Positions 33,814 through 44,346 of a stretch of DNA of 60,000 bases are shown here, piece by piece (position 1 is the first letter of the stretch; each line of letters starts with the position of its first letter). The stretch is from Strigamia acuminata (taxonomy: Eukaryota > Arthropoda > Chilopoda > Geophilomorpha > Linotaeniidae): NCBI GenBank assembly GCA_949358305.1, contig OX442317.1:13088186-13148185 (forward strand), in the 5' to 3' direction. Both the position numbers and the translations under genes were made by a program. Under the pieces are notes generated by a model, which did not search any database, was not told the DNA's origin, and saw only the letters and a list, made by a program, of their open reading frames with translations.

Positions 33814-36027
33814 ATGGCTACCGCTCCAGACGACAAGCTGGCTGACATTCAGCTGCACGAAACTCAGACAGTTTCATTTTAATTCCCTGTGGATGGGACG
33901 CCAAAGACTCCCAAGCTTAAATCGACTTTGTTACCACATCTCGACGAGATTGAGGCCAAATGGGGAGCTTTGATTTACGCCACAGAGGAGCTCTTAAAGA
34001 GGTCGGATTCTGTAACGGATCCTGGAGAACTCGAGGCTATGCTATCGACCGTCGAGGAACAAGAACGGAATTTGATCAACGAGTTAAACGTGAGACAGAC
34101 ACTGATTGAGAGGCGACGATATCTCGCTGATGTTCGAAATCTCGGGGAATTGGCCGTGAATATCTCCCTGCTCCGACGCAGAAAGGAGGTTGCTGCGAGA
34201 CACACCGTCCATTGGACACCGTCTCGAGCCAACGTTTCCACGAATCCGAATGATCAGACGTTGAATTCTTCCATTGACTCAAACAACTCCATGTTGTCTC
34301 AATCGGGTCGAAAGCATCGAAATGCCAAACTTCCCAAGTTAGAAATGTTAAAGTTTGAAGGAGAAGTGATCAAATTTCGTCCTTTCCTGAATAATTTCGA
34401 TGCTGCGATTCATTCGAATCCAGATCTCTCCGAGATCGAGAAAATGCAATATTTGCTCTCCATGTGCAAAGGAGAAGCTGCCACTTTGATTTCTACTTAT
34501 CCCCTCGTTGATGGCTCATACCTGCTTGCACGGGATGAGCTGTTTCGAAGCTACGGGGATGACGAAGCCCAACGGGTCGCGCTAGTAAAGTCCATCAGGG
34601 ACATGAAATCCGTTGTGGAAATGCATCCTGTCAAGGCGGTAAAAACGCTTCTTGGCAAGATTTCCTCAGCCGTTCGAATGCTCGAGCAGCTGCAGGTTCC
34701 AGTGCAGACTGCCGGGTTGCTTTTAGCACCTGATGTCCTGCGGAAATTCCCAAATGCCATAGTTATGCGGTATTATCAGCTCCATGGTTCCAAGTCATCT
34801 AATTTGGTGACCATCCTTGATTTCTTAGCGAATGAGGTCAAACTCCTCGAGCAGATGGAGGATTTGATGGGTCCAGATCGATTTGCTCTGAAAAAGGAGA
34901 AAACAGAAAAGTCTGAGAAGGATCTCAGGGGAGCCATGGCCAATTGTGCCATTGCGCAGAATACAAAGGGACCACCAAGCCCTAAGTCTCGTTATGGAAG
35001 ACTCCCTTGCATTTTTTGCAAAGCAGATCATGCGAGCTTTGACTGCACAAAAGTTAAGGATGTAAATGCGCGAATTGAGATTGTCCGAAGCAAGCGTCTT
35101 TGCTACAATTGCTTTCATCCCAGTCATAGTGCAAAAGCTTGTTCAAGCAAGTACTCTTGCAGATCATGTGGTGGTCGTCATCACTCGGCGATTTGTCAAA
35201 AGACAAAGACTCTTCCTGCTCACAAGAAGGAAGAACCGTCGGACGTTCAAGGAGCAGCCAACGTTTCATTGGCCATTGCATCGTCCCTTCAACTGATGGT
35301 TTTTACCGCTGACCTGAAAACAAAGTCAGGCGGCACTCATCGTGTCCGTGGGATGCTAGACCCGGGTAGCCATCGATCTTATATCGTAAAGAGTTTGGCA
35401 GAGAGAATAAAGTTGCCAAAATGCGGAGTCGTACGCACGTCGACTCAACGCATCAATGATAGCGAATCAGTCCCAACAGACTACGACGTATACAAGATTC
35501 GTTTGCAGTCTAAACACAGCAACAAGAGCGTTAACTTGACCGTGCTCAGTTTAGACAATCTCCCTCAAGTTTATGGGATTTTGAACACAGAAACGATTGC
35601 CAAAGTGAAGGGTTTAGGTCTCGAATTGGCCGAGGACTTGCCTTCTACCGCTGGTGACATTGAGATTTTGCTCGGTGTGGACGCCTGGTGGAAAGTCTGT
35701 CTGAGTGGTCGGAAGAGACTGGACAGAGCTTCGGGACTCATTTCGACAATATTCGGATGGGTTTTGTCCGGCGCTGCTGGATCTACTAATCCTTTTACTG
35801 AGGAACACGACGTCATCTCTTGCTGCGCTTCAGGTCCACTTTCAACGGACGAGCAGCTAGAAAAGCTTTGGACGCTAGAAGCAGTTGGTATTCGTCCTGG
35901 CGAACGAGATTCCGACTTTGTTCGCGACCGTTTCGAAGAAACGTCAACCCGACTTGACGATGGAAGATATCAAGTCCGCCTTCCCTTTAACGACAAGATT
36001 TCAGAGCTGGATTCCAATTGGGAATTG
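33814..36027 (+). pseudogene. Element C gag-pol, segment 1: Gag, zinc fingers, protease (early stop; interrupted by E)
   Basis: The ATG at 33814 follows the candidate splice acceptor as in A and B and is in frame with the rest, but a TAA at 33880-33882 stops it after 22 codons. From 33883 the frame is open to 36027; the first codon there that could start is a GTG at 33889. Downstream are the Pao Gag core (KLPKLEMLKFEGEV), Cys/His clusters CIFCKADH, CYNCFHPSH and CRSCGGRHH, and protease motif LDPGS (D at 35359). It ends in the conserved DSNWEL block, exactly at a codon boundary, where copia E was inserted. The 738 codons match B in layout. Either the element is dead through the early stop, or translation begins downstream at a non-ATG codon. 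Confidence 0.93.
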
Positions 36028-36496
36028 TGTAGCAGAGGAGTGCGCTCACAGTATGAAATACTGTGTGTGGAAGCGAGTTTAAATGCCGAAACACGGCTAA
36101 TGTGAGCGCAATGACGTGCGCGCACCTCCAGCGCTTGAAAATGGTGGAAAATAAAGTCACTGCACTCTAAAATGCTCATGAGTGACAAACACAATGTAAA
36201 ATAAACTAAATGTTTAATAAAAACGAAAATGCTTACATAATTTGGTCCATTTAGATGGAGAAAATGCATGAGTGCTTGCTGGCATGCAAGCGGCCATTGT
36301 GATTGAGAAAAACATACAAGTGACACCATCTGGTGTTGGAAAAAGTAAACTAATACTAACATGATGCAGGCAGCATTATGCCCAATGTTAAATAATGAAA
36401 TAAATCCTAATAAATACACTAGGCTGCATAATGCAGTAATACATTAAAAAATGCGCAAAACAAGTACGGAGGACTGTTTGGCATCGATAAACAACA
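36028..36496 (-). repeat. 3' LTR of element E (469 bp)
   Basis: Minus-strand reading TGTTGTTTATCG to CCTCTGCTACA. It is identical to the 5' LTR except for one base in the attaaaaaatg stretch near the outer end. Confidence 0.97.
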
Positions 36497-36497
36497 A

Positions 36498-36507
36498 TTT
36501 CCCCCTT
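36498..36507 (-). promoter_or_regulatory. Polypurine tract of element E
   Basis: The minus strand reads GAAGGGGGAAA, one base before the 3' LTR start. This is the expected position for the plus-strand DNA primer in reverse transcription. Confidence 0.85.
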
Positions 36508-36704
36508 CGATGGCAAATAGCCGCAAAAATAAAGAATAAGTTAAGGGAAAAACTTTAAATGTAACTTTACATAGAATAATAATAATGGAAATAATAATTC
36601 GGAACATCGAGCCGGGTACTGTTAAATTAATCACTACGGAAGCCCGAAAATTCCCACTGGAACTCGATGATCCTCAAAATTCGGGAAAAACAAAATTAAG
36701 AATG

Positions 36705-39700
36705 TCACGATAGGTTGAAATTGAAAATCCGGGAAATCAGGAGACGCAGTTGAGATGATCCCAACCATTTGGTAAAAATGTCTGCCACGTTCATTGATCC
36801 GGGGACTTTGCGCAATTGGAATGCACCTGCTGTGTACCATTCCCGAATCCAATGAAATTTCACTCGGATATGTTTCGTTTTACTGTTCTCCACGTCATTT
36901 GATGTGAATTGGATGGAAGAAAGCGCATCGGAGAACACTAAAGGTGGTGAAGATCTATTCAGCATCGGGACGGAACTGTAGACGTAATCCAGCCAATAAA
37001 GTTCACGGACGCACTCAACGAGGGCGACAAACTCCGCCTCCATCGTTGAGCACGCCACGCTGGTTTGTTTACGACAACTCCATCCGATGGGGACGTTTCC
37101 AATATAGGCTATATACCCGCCGAAACTCAAAGAAGTGCTGACTTCGGTGGCCCAGGACGCGTCAGTATATCCCCAAAGTTGTCCATTGGAACAATTTGAC
37201 AGTTCAATTGCGTAATCCAAAGTATTGCCTACGTAGCGCACAACCTGCATGAGTGCCTTGATGTGCGTGTGGTTATAGCAATTGTTAAACTGTGACAACA
37301 TTATAACTGAGAATAATATATCAGGTCGTGTCCTCGATGCGAGGAAGAGAAGAGAGCCTATTAGTGAACGATAAGGAAATTCTGGCACGTCCTCTTTCGA
37401 CCCTTTGACGAGCGTCGTTCCTGGTGTTACTGGAACCTTGATGAGTTTATCGGCGACAATTTCAAATTTCTTGAGAATCTTTTGTATGTATGCGCGTTGA
37501 ATAATGAAGATTCCTTTGGGAGTACGGATGAACTCTACACCTAAAAGTTTTGTAATTGGTCCTAAATTCACGACATCGAATTTGGTGCTAATGAGAGCAA
37601 TTAATTGTGTAAGGACGTTATCCGTCGCGTAAAATAGAACTATATCATCGACGTATATTAGCATCACGGCGGAAGTTCCGTATATGTATACACAATTGCA
37701 TCCTGGTAATCTGCGAAATCCTAAATCGCGCAATGTTTGATCTAATTTCTCAAACCATTGGCGCCCGGACTGGTGGAGACCATAGAGCGACTTTATCAGG
37801 AGCCATACATGATTTGGATTTGAACATGTTGCGCCAGCTGGAATGCGCATATATACTTTGTGCGCAAGATCGCCGTATAGGTACGCGCACTTCACATCTA
37901 AATGCGCGTCCTTCCACCCTTTGAGGACTACTAATAGGCAGAAAAATAGGCGTATGAGAACAAAGTTGACAACAGGGCTAAAGACTTCATCGTAGTCTAC
38001 ACCTAAAGTTTGGCGAAAGCCCTGTGCCACTAATCTGGCGCGATATCTGGCTGGTTTGCCTAGAGCATCTTCCTTCAGTTTGAAGAGCCACTTGCACCCT
38101 AATATGGTTGTATTTTCCGGTTTAGGGACCTCTTCATAGACGCCTCTTTCTGCAAAAGTGTCTAACTCTTCATTAATGGCTTCCTGCCATTTGGTCGCAT
38201 CCGGAAATTTTACAGCCTCTGCGTAACTAGTGGGATCACGACGACAAAGGTGCACTCTGGGAAGTGGTTGTGGGAGATCCTCCAATTCATATTCCATATT
38301 GCCAAAATAAAATAGTTCAGGATCATAAGGAATATTGTTCATGTGACAGAATTCCTCAACGTCACCTCTAGAACGTAATCGGAGTCCTGGTTCTGGGAAA
38401 TAATAAACATCGACTTTGAGTTTTCCAGGTTCCTGTACTTTGCGCAAATGTTCCTCTCTTTTCCAGTGTCTACACACTGAATCGCCTCCAACGTAACGCC
38501 ACTTATACGCAGTTGCAGCTCCTGTTGGAAGTGGACCATGCTGCGCTGCTGGAGGGGCTTGTGGCGCATTGCCACGAGAACCTCGACGAGCGTTCACAAA
38601 TCTTGGTGGCGAACCTGGTGGTGTTCCTGGCGGAGTGTGAGTTGGCGTAGTACCTGGTGTGATAAGTGGGCTTGGCGCTCGAGATGTCATTGGAGAAATT
38701 ATTGGAGATAGGACAGGTGTTGGAATCCTAATTGGAGACCCTGGTGGTGTCCGGGCTTGAGCGCCTGGCGGAGCTGAATCGTCAGAGTCATAGTCTGTAT
38801 CGCATTCATCTTCCGAATCCGGAAATTTGGGCCAATCGGTATATTCCAACTCGTCGTCAAATCTCACTTGCGGTTGTGAAATGCGCACTGGTTCATAAAT
38901 TTGCGACGCTTGATGCGTTTGGTCCAAATCTGGTCCTGTCCACGGTTCCTGTGGACCTCGATAATGATTTGAGCGTTTATAGGACTGTCGTTCATCTATT
39001 TGGACGTGAATGGATTCGATAACCTTGTTATCTGTTGGATTCCAGACGCGATAACCTCGCGTTGTCGTGGCGTATCCAACCAAATAGCCCTCCCAAGCTC
39101 GTGGATCCAATTTGTCCCTGCCAGGAGCCGTGTGATGTACCCAGCATTTGGAGCCTAACTTGCGCAGGTGTCTGAGCGAAAGGGCACGTCGTCGCCACAG
39201 GATATAGGGCACTTCATTTTTGAGACGAGAATGAGGGCACCGGTTCTTTATATAAGAGAAAGTTACTGCGAATTCCGCCCAAAGTTCATTCGGAAGTCCG
39301 GTTTCGTCTAGGATGGCACGCGTGTAATCCGCCATGGTGCGGTTTATTCTTTCCGCTGTGCCATTCATAGCGGGACTATGTGGATTGGTCCGTTGGGCTT
39401 GAATCCCAGTTTCATTTAAATAGCGGTCGAATTCGTTTGATAAGAACTCCCCTCCTCGGTCAGTTCGGATGGCCTTCACTCGTTTGCCTGTCACTCGTTC
39501 GATTCGTGTGACGTAGTCTTTGAACAATCCAAATACTTGGGATTTTTGAGCCATCGGAAATATCCAGGCATAGCGCGTGGCGTCATCGATAATCGTTAAC
39601 ACATAACGCGCGCCTCCGTAGGAAGTCGTTCTTGAAGCTCCCCACACGTCCATGTGTAGGAGATCTAAAGCCTTTGTAGAAATAGGATGTTCATCAGGTT

Positions 39701-41525
39701 TATGGGAAATGCGCGTTGATTTCGCAATTCGACAATGATTACACGAAAGTTCCTTGTTCACTTCTGCCGGTGTCACTCCATAAACTTGGTTATTTCCGGC
39801 CAAAAGTTTCATTGCATTGGTGTGAAGATGGCCCAATCTGCTGTGCCATATCCCAGTCGCATCCTTTTTAACCGTAGGCGCTGCAACTTTCTTTTGATTC
39901 GCCGACTTTAGATTCGGTTTGGAAGTTGGAGGAATTGCCTTTAATGTGTCGGCAAAGGATGGGACTTGAGGTAATGGATTGGTAGGAACAGGTACAGGAG
40001 GTGTCTTGGACTGGGTTACTTTGATTGGTGCAGGTGGAGGAATTTCATTTGGCAAAGGAGGGAATTCGAGTCGAAAATCAGTAAAAAGTTCAGGATTTTT
40101 CGACTTTTTCTTTGCTCTTGGATACTGGATGAAATCCTCTTCTGTCGTGACTAATGTTCGGGTCGGAGCGATTGACTGCGCAATAGGTACATCCACTGTT
40201 GACATCAGTGTTGAAGGTGGGCACAAGCCGTCGACATAATAAAGGCCGCCCTTTTCTTTGGCCCGAAGCATTGGATGTTTAATGTCGGATTTGTAGACAT
40301 AGACGTCTCCATTCCAAATATGGATGTGATGTTTAGTTTTGTCCATTTTTGACACTGAAATCAAATTTGCCTCAAATTTTGGCGCATACAACACATCTTG
40401 GAGATTTACGACACATTCTACGTTGTTGATCATGGAGATAATCTGGACTTTGCCCTTTCCTAGAACTTCGGAATGTCCTTGACCTAATGCTATGTTAAAG
40501 GGCACAACTTTAACAAAGTCCTGAAACCAAGCCTGGACGTGGCACACATGATCCGTTGCCCCACAATCCACGATCCATTCATGTGATTGCATGAAGTGAA
40601 TTGTGGGCAACTGTTGCGGAGCACTTGCGAAAAAGTTCGTTTCCCGTCTTGCGCTGGAATTCCCCCTTGGTCTAGAATCATCTCGGTTTGAGTTCTTATT
40701 GCGTTTACGGCTTGAACTCCTCGGCTTCCTTTGAAGTGAAGCTGTCGATTGATTCTTGTCATCTCGGCGCGATGGTAATGGACATTTATTTGCGTAATGG
40801 CCAAATTCCTGGCAATTAAAACACTGCACCGAAGATAACGGTCGAGAGGGACGAGAACGATTTCTCCCACGTTGCTGTTTTTCACCAGCATAGTCACGTG
40901 GAGATTTAGAATTGTCTATGTCGCGCGAATCCATAGCTTTGAGTCGCATATGTTCCGCGAGCAATTGTTCAGACACTTTCTTTGGTGTAAATTCTCCTTT
41001 GGGCAAATGATATGTCGTGAATGAAATCTGTGAATATTCACGAGGCAATAAGTCCAAGTATTGGTAAGCGTGGTGATCAGACGAAGTTATCTCTCCGATA
41101 TCCTTCATTTGGCAAACATGATAGTCAACGCGTCCTAAGAAGTCGGCCATATCTTCGCCCTGCTCTAGGCGCAAATTCAAAAATTCGCGGCGCATGGCTG
41201 CCTGTCGCGCACGAGATGATGGCGCATAAATGTTGGCTAAAATGTCCCATGCTTCCTTCGGGGTTTTACAATCATCTAGCGCAGACTTCTTCGCCTCGCT
41301 TACAGAACAGTATATTAAGCCTAATGCTTTGGCTTTCCGACGTTTGTACTTCTTTTTCTCCTTATCTCCGGCGGTTTTAAGGAATTCCACCTCCTCTTCT
41401 TCCGTTACGTGTTCCCACAATTCCTCGCTTCGGAGTACCATGCGCATTGAGCGCTGCCAAAGTTCGTAGTTTCCTACGCTAAGGATGGGAAGACGTCCTG
41501 GATTTCCGTCTGCGGACTTCGACAT
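36705..41525 (-). CDS. Copia Gag-Pol polyprotein, 1606 aa, intact
   Basis: Single ORF with all copia domains in the usual order. Gag (UBN2-type) covers about residues 15-195. A zinc knuckle C235-x2-C238-x4-H243-x4-C248 is followed by an Arg/Ser-rich stretch. The aspartic protease motif is WIVDCGATDH with D320; DCG replaces the usual DSG. A proline-rich insertion (about 485-545) separates protease from integrase. The integrase has the zinc region H561/H566/C595/C598 and catalytic D626, D689 and E725 (DD35E). A second Pro/Ser-rich region precedes RT, which has WLFKLK, RLVAQGFRQ and YVDD at 1291-1294. RNase H spans about 1452-1585, starting GYTDASWA and containing STMEAEF. There are no stops or frameshifts. 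It carries out particle assembly, processing, reverse transcription and integration. The ATG at 41525 is the first of the ORF and gives a normal copia Gag N-terminus. Confidence 0.97.
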   Translation of the reverse strand: MSKSADGNPGRLPILSVGNYELWQRSMRMVLRSEELWEHVTEEEEVEFLKTAGDKEKKKYKRRKAKALGLIYCSVSEAKKSALDDCKTPKEAWDILANIYAPSSRARQAAMRREFLNLRLEQGEDMADFLGRVDYHVCQMKDIGEITSSDHHAYQYLDLLPREYSQISFTTYHLPKGEFTPKKVSEQLLAEHMRLKAMDSRDIDNSKSPRDYAGEKQQRGRNRSRPSRPLSSVQCFNCQEFGHYANKCPLPSRRDDKNQSTASLQRKPRSSSRKRNKNSNRDDSRPRGNSSARRETNFFASAPQQLPTIHFMQSHEWIVDCGATDHVCHVQAWFQDFVKVVPFNIALGQGHSEVLGKGKVQIISMINNVECVVNLQDVLYAPKFEANLISVSKMDKTKHHIHIWNGDVYVYKSDIKHPMLRAKEKGGLYYVDGLCPPSTLMSTVDVPIAQSIAPTRTLVTTEEDFIQYPRAKKKSKNPELFTDFRLEFPPLPNEIPPPAPIKVTQSKTPPVPVPTNPLPQVPSFADTLKAIPPTSKPNLKSANQKKVAAPTVKKDATGIWHSRLGHLHTNAMKLLAGNNQVYGVTPAEVNKELSCNHCRIAKSTRISHKPDEHPISTKALDLLHMDVWGASRTTSYGGARYVLTIIDDATRYAWIFPMAQKSQVFGLFKDYVTRIERVTGKRVKAIRTDRGGEFLSNEFDRYLNETGIQAQRTNPHSPAMNGTAERINRTMADYTRAILDETGLPNELWAEFAVTFSYIKNRCPHSRLKNEVPYILWRRRALSLRHLRKLGSKCWVHHTAPGRDKLDPRAWEGYLVGYATTTRGYRVWNPTDNKVIESIHVQIDERQSYKRSNHYRGPQEPWTGPDLDQTHQASQIYEPVRISQPQVRFDDELEYTDWPKFPDSEDECDTDYDSDDSAPPGAQARTPPGSPIRIPTPVLSPIISPMTSRAPSPLITPGTTPTHTPPGTPPGSPPRFVNARRGSRGNAPQAPPAAQHGPLPTGAATAYKWRYVGGDSVCRHWKREEHLRKVQEPGKLKVDVYYFPEPGLRLRSRGDVEEFCHMNNIPYDPELFYFGNMEYELEDLPQPLPRVHLCRRDPTSYAEAVKFPDATKWQEAINEELDTFAERGVYEEVPKPENTTILGCKWLFKLKEDALGKPARYRARLVAQGFRQTLGVDYDEVFSPVVNFVLIRLFFCLLVVLKGWKDAHLDVKCAYLYGDLAHKVYMRIPAGATCSNPNHVWLLIKSLYGLHQSGRQWFEKLDQTLRDLGFRRLPGCNCVYIYGTSAVMLIYVDDIVLFYATDNVLTQLIALISTKFDVVNLGPITKLLGVEFIRTPKGIFIIQRAYIQKILKKFEIVADKLIKVPVTPGTTLVKGSKEDVPEFPYRSLIGSLLFLASRTRPDILFSVIMLSQFNNCYNHTHIKALMQVVRYVGNTLDYAIELSNCSNGQLWGYTDASWATEVSTSLSFGGYIAYIGNVPIGWSCRKQTSVACSTMEAEFVALVECVRELYWLDYVYSSVPMLNRSSPPLVFSDALSSIQFTSNDVENSKTKHIRVKFHWIREWYTAGAFQLRKVPGSMNVADIFTKWLGSSQLRLLISRIFNFNLS

Positions 41526-42379
41526 GACGTGGAGTTACGAAACAATCCGTAGCAAAACACACTGGATAGAGAATGGTACAATTGGAGCACTTGACGGTCT
41601 CGATGCACAATATCGCGTAGCACTACACAAATACGGCGCACTAATCGGAGCACTGTCAAAGCGGATATCAATCGAATTGGGCGACCACTTCTGAAGCGGC
41701 CAAAAAACCCTAGCCAGCCAACACACAGGGGTCCGTTCGCCTGCCTGGAGGCGCGGGAGTGCCTGTTGGCCACGGTAAGCACTGGCTAGGAATGAGTTAA
41801 TGCGGTAGTTCCGACTGGAACAGAAGAGCAAAAACTATTCTAAAGGACCCACAAAAACTTAATACGACCTTAAATACTAACAAGCTAATTACGACTACTG
41901 AAAGGCAAGTATTAATTAGTGTGATGAGACGTTGCGCCAATATTCGAGAATCGAAAATGGCGTTGTTGCGCATTTAAATGCGAAAATCGTCGAAAAATCG
42001 TCGATACAACGACCGTACACGGTGTACTAAGTCGGGAATTAGTCCAAATCGTCGTTCACGCTGTGTAAAGCGGGTTTCCAACGTTGATTCTCGTTGGAAA
42101 ATGGCGAAAATCTGAAAATAAATTGAAATTCGTCTCGAAAATTGCGAAACCCGCAGAAATTCGGACGAAATTAAATGAAAAATCGTAGAGCTGGTCGTGC
42201 AGACTACGTGAGAACGTCGGCGTGTCGTCTCAAACGTTCTAGAGACGAAAATCGTCGCGGAAATCGGCGCAATCTGCAAATAGAAAATTTATCGCAAATT
42301 CGCGAATTTCGCGAAAATGGCGATAAAAATTAGCGCTTTCGGCGTGCTGCAAGGATAGCAACCATCCTCTGCTACCACT
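41526..42379 (-). other. 5' leader of element E
   Basis: An 854-nt leader lies between the 5' LTR and the gag ATG. It starts with the PBS and contains a 14-bp perfect palindrome, aaattcgcgaattt, at 42296-42309, about 50 nt from the PBS. Repeated cgaaaatcgtcg-like words give it a low-complexity look. No splice signals were evident. Confidence 0.8.
42360..42377 (-). promoter_or_regulatory. Initiator-Met tRNA primer-binding site of element E
   Basis: The plus strand reads AACCATCCTCTGCTACCA, the 3' end of animal initiator-Met tRNA, two bases from the 5' LTR. Many copia elements use initiator tRNA, often an internal half of it; here the CCA end is matched. The same 18-mer is in D. Confidence 0.93.
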
Positions 42380-42848
42380 TGTAGCAGAGGAGTGCGCTCA
42401 CAGTATGAAATACTGTGTGTGGAAGCGAGTTTAAATGCCGAAACACGGCTAATGTGAGCGCAATGACGTGCGCGCACCTCCAGCGCTTGAAAATGGTGGA
42501 AAATAAAGTCACTGCACTCTAAAATGCTCATGAGTGACAAACACAATGTAAAATAAACTAAATGTTTAATAAAAACGAAAATGCTTACATAATTTGGTCC
42601 ATTTAGATGGAGAAAATGCATGAGTGCTTGCTGGCATGCAAGCGGCCATTGTGATTGAGAAAAACATACAAGTGACACCATCTGGTGTTGGAAAAAGTAA
42701 ACTAATACTAACATGATGCAGGCAGCATTATGCCCAATGTTAAATAATGAAATAAATCCTAATAAATACACTAGGCTGCATAATGCAGTAATACATTAAG
42801 AAATGCGCAAAACAAGTACGGAGGACTGTTTGGCATCGATAAACAACA
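42380..42848 (-). repeat. 5' LTR of element E (469 bp)
   Basis: Matches 36028-36496 with one difference. It abuts aattg, the right copy of the target duplication, at 42849. Confidence 0.97.
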
Positions 42849-42853
42849 AATTG

Positions 42854-43574
42854 GCCATCACTCAACTTTCACATACGCTGAAAAGGATTGACAGTAATTC
42901 CGACCACAAGCAACGCTACCACAAAGCGATGTGGGACTACGTCAATGAAGACCATGCTGAGCTAGTTCCAGAACAAGAGCGTTTAAAGGATAGGGAAGTG
43001 TATTACATCCCGCATCATCCGGTCATCAAAGAGGACCGTGACACCACAAAGTTCCGCGTTGTCTTCAACGCTTCTTCATCCAAAAAGGGATTGAAGTCAC
43101 TTAATGACTGCCTGTACCCAGGTCCCTCCCTTAATCCCGACATTATTCGGGTTATGTTGCGTTTTCGTTTGGTGTTTATAGTCGCAATCTCAGACATCAA
43201 GCAGGCCTTTCTACAGGTCTCAATTGACCCGCCTGATAGAGATTATCTCAGGTTTTTATGGGTGGCCGATGAGTATTTTGACAAAGTGTATTCATGGCAG
43301 AACATATGGGATAATCTGGTGGTGATGAGAATGACAGTTGTCCCCTTCGGGGTCAACTCGTCCCCTTTCCTCCTGTGTGCTTCCATCCGCAAACAGGGGA
43401 AGAAGTATATCGAGACGCACCCCAAGGAAGCGGACGCGCTCGATAAAAGAATCTATATGGATGACCTTACCTCCGGTGGAGACGGAGTCAAGAAGACTGT
43501 TTCACACTGCGAATCTCTTCGTGCCATCCTTGATGACGCCAAAATGCCATTGGTGAAATGGGTAACTTCTGACC
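42854..43574 (+). pseudogene. Element C gag-pol, segment 2: reverse transcriptase (between E and F)
   Basis: The frame resumes after aattg with AITQLSHTLKRID, directly continuing the DSNWEL block of segment 1. It carries the RT fingers and palm: FRVVFNASSSKKG, AISDIKQAFLQ, VPFGVNSSPF and the catalytic YMDD at 43454-43465. It is cut after LVKWVTS, one base into a codon, by element F at 43575. An apparent ORF from 42803 to 43612 starts in the E LTR and ends in the F LTR; both extensions are foreign to element C. The residues expected for catalysis are present, so the damage is only the insertions. Confidence 0.95.
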
Positions 43575-44346
43575 TGTTTCTAGCAGTGCTTGAAGACCGT
43601 GTTGCACTCTAGAAGACATTAGAAAATGGTTAAAATAAATAACCCTATTTACCAGAACTTGTGAAGAATCCCAAAGAAGAAAGTCCATTACAGGAAAAAC
43701 CTTGATGTGAAACCTGTAAAGTGAGCTGCGAACATGTTGGGATAATTCAATACTATTGTGCTCAAGTTAGCACACAAAAACGAATTTATTGTAAAGTTAA
43801 AATCTATCAAAACATTACATGAAAAGAGAGGAGAAAATTAACAAACTTAGGACTAGAAAAACTATATAACAAGTCAGTGTAGTTGCTGCGCAACCTACAA
43901 CAATTAGAGCAGCGGCTCTTAGCAACGAGTGGCAACAATCGCTCGCAAGAGGCGAATTGTACCTCTAGTGACAAAATGATAAAGCGTATACAAGAAAATA
44001 CACAGTTTCGAGTATAAAATCATTACAAAAGGCACAAAACCGTAATAAATTAAGACAAAGTGTTTCAAATAAATGAACTAACTTAGGAACTAACAGCAGC
44101 GACTCTTTGGACGAATCCAAGCAGTCAAACTCCAAAGAATCAAAGAAAAGATACAAGATTACCTTAAGAAAGACAGCTTAAATCAGGTAATTCACCACTC
44201 CCACTTCACAAACTACACGAAATTCATTTAGCATTTAGCCAAAACTTAAGCTGCACTATTAACTAAACACAAACTTAAATAATTGATCAATTAAAGCAAA
44301 TCCGCTATTGCGATAGCAAAAATCCATGTTGCACGTGCTCGCAACA
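43575..44346 (-). repeat. 3' LTR of element F (772 bp)
   Basis: Bounded by TGTTTCTAGC and CTCGCAACA on the plus strand. A minus-strand AATAAA lies at 43785-43790. The GTGAGTAG element found in the A, B and C LTRs was not seen. A 63-codon ORF occurs in both copies and is not supported as a gene. Confidence 0.95.

Larger units (their letters stand above)
36028..42848 (-). mobile_element. Full-length copia LTR retrotransposon E nested in element C
   Basis: Two 469-bp LTRs (plus-strand ends TGTAGCAGAGG and ACAACA), differing at one base, flank an interior with PBS, leader, one uninterrupted 1606-codon ORF and polypurine tract, all minus-oriented. The target duplication aattg (36023-36027 and 42849-42853) is perfect and 5 bp long. 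Everything needed for an autonomous copia element is visible and unbroken. Confidence 0.98.

Noticed and set aside
42360-42377. tRNA gene fragment
   Set aside because: Only the last 18 nt of initiator tRNA are matched, next to an LTR, which is a primer-binding site; the same holds at 8178-8195.
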